This document shows positions 33,034 through 36,150 of a stretch of 36,150 bases of DNA, piece after piece. This stretch comes from Microbacterium sp. (GTDB taxonomy: Bacteria > Actinomycetota > Actinomycetes > Actinomycetales > Microbacteriaceae). The first letter of the stretch is position 1; each line of letters opens with the position of its first letter. The stretch lies in assembly GCA_003524435.1 (NCBI GenBank), contig DQHP01000157.1, positions 1 through 36,150 of the forward strand, written 5' to 3'. The notes below the pieces were generated by a model. The model was not told where the DNA came from, did no database searches, and saw nothing but the letters and a program-made list of their open reading frames with translations. The position numbers and the translations under genes are program-made.

Positions 33034-34587
33034 TCACATCCTGAAAAGGCCGAAGCGCGGCTCGGGTAAGGGGCTGCGGGCAATGACATCAAGGGCGAGG
33101 CCCAGCGTGTCGCGGGTCTGGTCAGGATCGATGATGCCGTCATCCCATAATCGGGCAGTCGCGTAATACGGTTCACCCTGGGTCTCGTACTGGTCGCGGA
33201 TCGGTTCCTCGAATGCGGAGCGCTCGGCGCTGCTCCATTCTTCCCCGCGGGCAGTGAGTTGATCTTCCTTGACTGTTGCCAGCACCGACGCGGCTTGGTT
33301 TCCCCCCATCACCGAGATGCGGCTGGCTGGCCACGTCCACAAGAACCGGGGCGAGTATGCTCTGCCGCACATCGAGTAGTTTCCTGCGCCGAACGAGCCG
33401 CCGATGATCACAGTGAGCTTCGGCACGCGGGTTGTGGCGACAGCGGTCACCATCTTCGCGCCGTCCTTTGCGATTCCTCCGGCCTCCGCATCGGAGCCGA
33501 CCATAAACCCGGTGATGTTCTGCAGAAACAGCAGCGGAATACCGCGCTGGTCGCACAGTTCGATAAAGTGCGCACCCTTCTGCGCCGATTCGCTGAACAA
33601 GACGCCGTTGTTCGCGACGATGCCGATGGGATGCCCATGCAGCCGGGCGAACCCGGTGACCAAAGTGGAGCCGTACTCGCGCTTGAACTCGTGGAAAGTG
33701 TCACCGTCGACAAGGCGCGTAATAACCTCGTGCACGTCGTAGGCGGCATTCACATCAACGGGGACGACGTCGTACAAGCTGGATTCGTCCAGCGGAGCAT
33801 GTCCAGCCGCGACGTCCCAGGCGGGCGAGACCGGCGAGGGAAGGGTTGCGACAATATCGCGCATGATCTCGAGAGCGTGTTCGTCGTCTTCGGCCAGATG
33901 ATCGACGACCCCTGATCGCCGTGCGTGCAGTTCTCCCCCGCCGAGTTCCTCAGCGCTGACGACCTCGCCGATCGCAGCTTTCACAAGCGGCGGACCTCCC
34001 AGGAAGATCGTGCCCTGGTTGCGGACGATCACCGTTTCATCACTCATCGCCGGAACGTATGCCCCACCCGCAGTGCACGAGCCGAGAACAGCCGCGAGCT
34101 GAGGAATGCGCTCCGCACTCATCCGTGCCTGGTTGAAGAAAATACGTCCGAAGTGCTCGCGGTCCGGAAACACTTCGTCTTGCTTGGGGAGGAAGGCCCC
34201 ACCGGAATCAACGAGATAAAGACACGGCAGGCGATTCTCAAGCGCGATCTCTTGCGCGCGCAGATGCTTCTTCACCGTCATCGGTAGGTAGCTACCACCT
34301 TTGACCGTGGCGTCATTGCACACGACCATGACATGACGCCCGTGCACGAGGCCGATACCGGCGATCACGCCGGCGCCGGGAGCTTCTCCCCCGTAGAGCC
34401 CGTCCGCTGCCAGCGGTGAGATCTCAAGAAAAGGGCTGCCCTCATCAAGCAACCGTGCGATGCGTTCGCGGGGCAACAGCTTCCCGCGAGCGATGTGCCG
34501 CGCGCGCGAAGCTTCGGGTCCGCCCTGCGCGGCTGTGGCCAGTCGCTCTCGCAACTCAGCGGCCAGCGTCTCCTGGGTGACAGGCAT
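33034..34587 (-). CDS. accD1: Acyl-CoA carboxylase beta subunit (methylcrotonyl-CoA carboxyltransferase)
   Basis: A 517-residue crotonase-fold carboxyltransferase. The stretch around LVDSGGAFLPKQDEVFPDR and the FLGGPPLVKAAIGEVVSAEELGG block match methylcrotonyl-CoA carboxylase rather than acetyl/propionyl-CoA carboxylase beta chains. GYxxG-type oxyanion blocks and SFGAGNYSMCGRAYSPRFLWTWP follow. A strong GAGGAGGA ribosome site lies before ATG 34587. It heads the catabolic operon and faces the divergent TetR gene across a 97-bp control region. Reaction: 3-methylcrotonyl-CoA to 3-methylglutaconyl-CoA. Confidence 0.95.
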   Translation of the reverse strand: MPVTQETLAAELRERLATAAQGGPEASRARHIARGKLLPRERIARLLDEGSPFLEISPLAADGLYGGEAPGAGVIAGIGLVHGRHVMVVCNDATVKGGSYLPMTVKKHLRAQEIALENRLPCLYLVDSGGAFLPKQDEVFPDREHFGRIFFNQARMSAERIPQLAAVLGSCTAGGAYVPAMSDETVIVRNQGTIFLGGPPLVKAAIGEVVSAEELGGGELHARRSGVVDHLAEDDEHALEIMRDIVATLPSPVSPAWDVAAGHAPLDESSLYDVVPVDVNAAYDVHEVITRLVDGDTFHEFKREYGSTLVTGFARLHGHPIGIVANNGVLFSESAQKGAHFIELCDQRGIPLLFLQNITGFMVGSDAEAGGIAKDGAKMVTAVATTRVPKLTVIIGGSFGAGNYSMCGRAYSPRFLWTWPASRISVMGGNQAASVLATVKEDQLTARGEEWSSAERSAFEEPIRDQYETQGEPYYATARLWDDGIIDPDQTRDTLGLALDVIARSPLPEPRFGLFRM

Positions 34588-34634
34588 TGTGGCGTCCTCC
34601 TCGACTCACACGGTGGCGTTGGCTACACCTTTTC

Positions 34635-34652
34635 GGTTAGTGTTCACTAACC
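34635..34652. promoter_or_regulatory. Operator palindrome O1 in the TetR-accD1 intergenic region
   Basis: GGTTAGTG-TT-CACTAACC is a perfect 8-bp inverted repeat with a 2-bp centre, a typical TetR-family operator. It lies upstream of the TAAATT (-10-like) element facing the tetR gene, between the two divergent genes. Confidence 0.8.
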
Positions 34653-34655
34653 CGA

Positions 34656-34663
34656 TAAATTTA
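34656..34663. promoter_or_regulatory. Shared divergent -10-like box
   Basis: TAAATTTA contains TAAATT on both strands (34656-34661 plus; 34663-34658 minus), so it could serve as overlapping -10 elements for tetR and the accD1 operon. It is the only AT-rich stretch in the gap. No convincing -35 is seen. Confidence 0.4.
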
Positions 34664-34681
34664 GGTTAGCGAGCGTTAACT
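34664..34681. promoter_or_regulatory. Operator-like palindrome O2, imperfect copy of O1
   Basis: GGTTAGCG-AG-CGTTAACT repeats the O1 layout with 6 of 8 arm positions paired. Its centre is 29 bp from that of O1, and it ends 3 bp before the tetR ATG (34685), so a bound repressor would cover the tetR start. Confidence 0.6.
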
Positions 34682-34684
34682 GAA

Positions 34685-35281
34685 ATGACAACCCCTGCCA
34701 CGGCACGAGATCGCGCCAAAGCTGAGCGCGCCGACGCGCTGTTACACGAAGCTGCCCGCCTGTTTGCCGCCCGCGGTTACTCTGGCGTCAGCTTGGAAGA
34801 CATCGGCACGGCCGTCGGCATCTCCGGACCAGCGGTCTACCGTCACTTCAGCGGCAAGCAGGCTCTTCTGGGAGCGGTGCTCGTGAAGGTGAGTGAACAA
34901 CTTGTGAGCGGCGGCACCAAGGTGGCGGCCGCACCGGGTGACGCAGCAGAGCGGATGCGCGTACTCATTGAGTTTCATGTGGATTTCGCGCTCGGAAATG
35001 CGGATGTCATCCGCGTTCAGGATCGTGACCTCGCGCACCTCAGCGAGGAAGACCGTGCGGAAGTGCGCAGGCTTCAGCGCACTTACATCGACCTATGGAT
35101 CGCGTCACTTAAGCCGCTTCATGACGCTCCCGCGGACGAGCTGCGACTGCGCGTACAGGCATGCTTCGGTCTCATCAACTCGACACCGCACAGTACGCGC
35201 AGTCACTCTCGCTCATACGCTTCGACGGCAGACATCCTGCGCGCGATGGCGCACGCTGCCCTCGTCGCATCACACGACTAG
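34685..35281 (+). CDS. TetR-family transcriptional regulator of the leucine cluster
   Basis: A 198-residue regulator. N-terminal HTH, about residues 18-62: EAARLFAARGYSGVSLEDIGTAVGISGPAVYRHFSGKQALL, a textbook TetR fold; the helical ligand domain follows. In M. tuberculosis a TetR gene (Rv2506) sits at the equivalent position beside the accD1-citE genes. Expected to repress itself and the accD1 operon through O1/O2, released by an acyl-CoA or leucine-derived ligand (inference). Its ribosome site is weak. The stop (TAG) overlaps the convergent bkdC stop by 4 bp (CTAG). Confidence 0.92.
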   Translation: MTTPATARDRAKAERADALLHEAARLFAARGYSGVSLEDIGTAVGISGPAVYRHFSGKQALLGAVLVKVSEQLVSGGTKVAAAPGDAAERMRVLIEFHVDFALGNADVIRVQDRDLAHLSEEDRAEVRRLQRTYIDLWIASLKPLHDAPADELRLRVQACFGLINSTPHSTRSHSRSYASTADILRAMAHAALVASHD

Positions 35282-36150
35282 CGCATCAACATCGCGCGGC
35301 CAGGCTCCTCAAGAATGTCCGCGACGTCCTTCACGAATCGGGCACCTTCGGCGCCGTCGACGATGCGGTGGTCGAACGACAGGCTCAGCGTCATCATCTG
35401 CCGAAGCGCAATCTCGCCGCGATACTCCCACGGCTGACGGCGCACTGCACCGACAGCGAGAATTCCCGACTGCCCCGGAGGCAGAATCGGCGTGCCCGCA
35501 TCGATACCGAAGACACCAATATTGGTGATGCTGAAGGTGCCGCCTGCAAGCTCCGCGGGAGAAGTTTTCCCGGTACGAGCCGTCGCTGTGAGTGCACTGA
35601 GCGCGTCCGCGAGCTCCGGCACTGTCATCTGGTCAGCGTCCCGGATATTAGGGACGATAAGTCCCCGCTCCGTCGCCGCCGCGATGCCGAGGTCAACGTA
35701 GTGCGGCTGCACAATCTCACCGGCTGCTTCATCCCACCGCGAGTTGAGTCCGGGGGTGCGGCTGAGCGCGAGGCAGACGGCCTTGGCCACGATGACGAGG
35801 GGACCGATGCGATGCTCAGACAGCGACCGATCCGCACGCAGATTAGCGATGAGATCCATCGTCGCGGTGACGTCGACCGTATGGAAGGTGGTGACATGCG
35901 GGGCGGTAAAGGCGCTTTGCACCATCGCCGCAGCCGTGTGCTTTCGGACGCCGCGGATCGGGATCCGCGTCTCACGTTCGCCGGGCGCCGCCATTGCGGT
36001 CAACGGCACTGGCTGGCCTGACGTTGGCGCCGGCGCCGCTGTGGGGGCGTCCGCCAATCCACCAACGCGCTCCGCGTACGCTTCAACATCAGCGCGCGTA
36101 ATGACACGGTCGCCGACTTCGGCAGCCACGAGCACGATATCGACACCGAG
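35278..36150 (-). CDS. bkdC: Branched-chain 2-oxoacid dehydrogenase E2 (dihydrolipoamide acyltransferase), partial
   Basis: The C-terminal 290 residues are visible and the frame is open to the right edge, so the lipoyl domain is outside. At the edge, LGVDI is the end of an E3/E1-binding helix bundle; an Ala/Pro-rich linker (about ADAPTAAPAPTSGQP) then leads to the acyltransferase core RIPIRGVRKHTAAAMVQSAFTAPHVT. The catalytic His-x3-Asp-Gly motif is DHRIVDGAEGARFV, and PGLNSRWDE and FSITNIGVFGID are conserved. Together with E1 and E3 it would convert the 2-oxo acids of Leu/Ile/Val to acyl-CoAs, feeding the adjacent isovaleryl-CoA pathway. bkdAB are expected to the right. Confidence 0.93.
   Translation of the reverse strand, partial: LGVDIVLVAAEVGDRVITRADVEAYAERVGGLADAPTAAPAPTSGQPVPLTAMAAPGERETRIPIRGVRKHTAAAMVQSAFTAPHVTTFHTVDVTATMDLIANLRADRSLSEHRIGPLVIVAKAVCLALSRTPGLNSRWDEAAGEIVQPHYVDLGIAAATERGLIVPNIRDADQMTVPELADALSALTATARTGKTSPAELAGGTFSITNIGVFGIDAGTPILPPGQSGILAVGAVRRQPWEYRGEIALRQMMTLSLSFDHRIVDGAEGARFVKDVADILEEPGRAMLMR

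Noticed and set aside
1..36150. CRISPR array or tandem repeat tract
   Set aside because: No regularly spaced repeats of 20 bp or more were seen on reading through the window.

Overview
The window looks like chromosomal DNA of a GC-rich actinobacterium, most likely Microbacteriaceae (Microbacterium-like). This rests on an RbpA-type RNA-polymerase-binding protein, a WYL-domain PafB/PafC pair next to tatA-tatC-helY, many GTG starts, dense ATGA/GTGA stop-start couplings, and a leucine-catabolism cluster ordered as in Mycobacterium. Genus-level placement is inference.

Region 1 (1-1818) is the accessory edge. On the minus strand a tyrosine recombinase (380-1525) is followed by a small HTH protein (39-374), which is coupled by ATGA to a third gene running off the left edge. 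Four alternating TCGCA/TGCGA half-sites, spaced exactly 10 bp apart, sit over the recombinase start codon. About 200 bp further on, at 1735-1762, is a near-consensus actinobacterial dif site. Together these suggest either the inner end of an element that targets dif, or a recombinase cassette parked at the replication terminus.

Region 2 (1819-8490): a UvrA-like paralogue, an HdeD/DUF308-type membrane protein, an SDR without the usual catalytic Tyr spacing, a three-gene run nfeD - SPFH - GDPD, and rbpA.

Region 3 (8487-18282, minus strand) reads as one long head-to-tail block: HAD hydrolase - trmI - FKBP lipoprotein - pafB - pafC - tatA - tatC - helY - lnt. The Pup/proteasome genes that lie between trmI and pafB in mycobacteria are not here.

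Region 4 (18375-28633): PAC2 protein, uppP, M20 peptidase, tRNA-Leu(GAG) with a terminator, an unknown two-TM protein, an MbfA-like ferritin/VIT1 fusion, an SF2 helicase, SGNH hydrolase, TrmH-type RNA methyltransferase, sirtuin and histidine phosphatase.

Region 5 (28643-36150): a leucine/branched-chain catabolic cluster, accD1 - accA1 - isovaleryl-CoA-type dehydrogenase - MaoC hydratase - CitE-like lyase. It is transcribed divergently from a TetR regulator, with two operator-like palindromes between them. The bkdC E2 gene runs off the right edge. The gene set would carry isovaleryl-CoA through methylcrotonyl-CoA, methylglutaconyl-CoA and a hydroxymethylglutaryl-CoA-type intermediate to acetyl-CoA. 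About two thirds of the genes point left, toward the dif site, as expected if replication runs leftward into dif.
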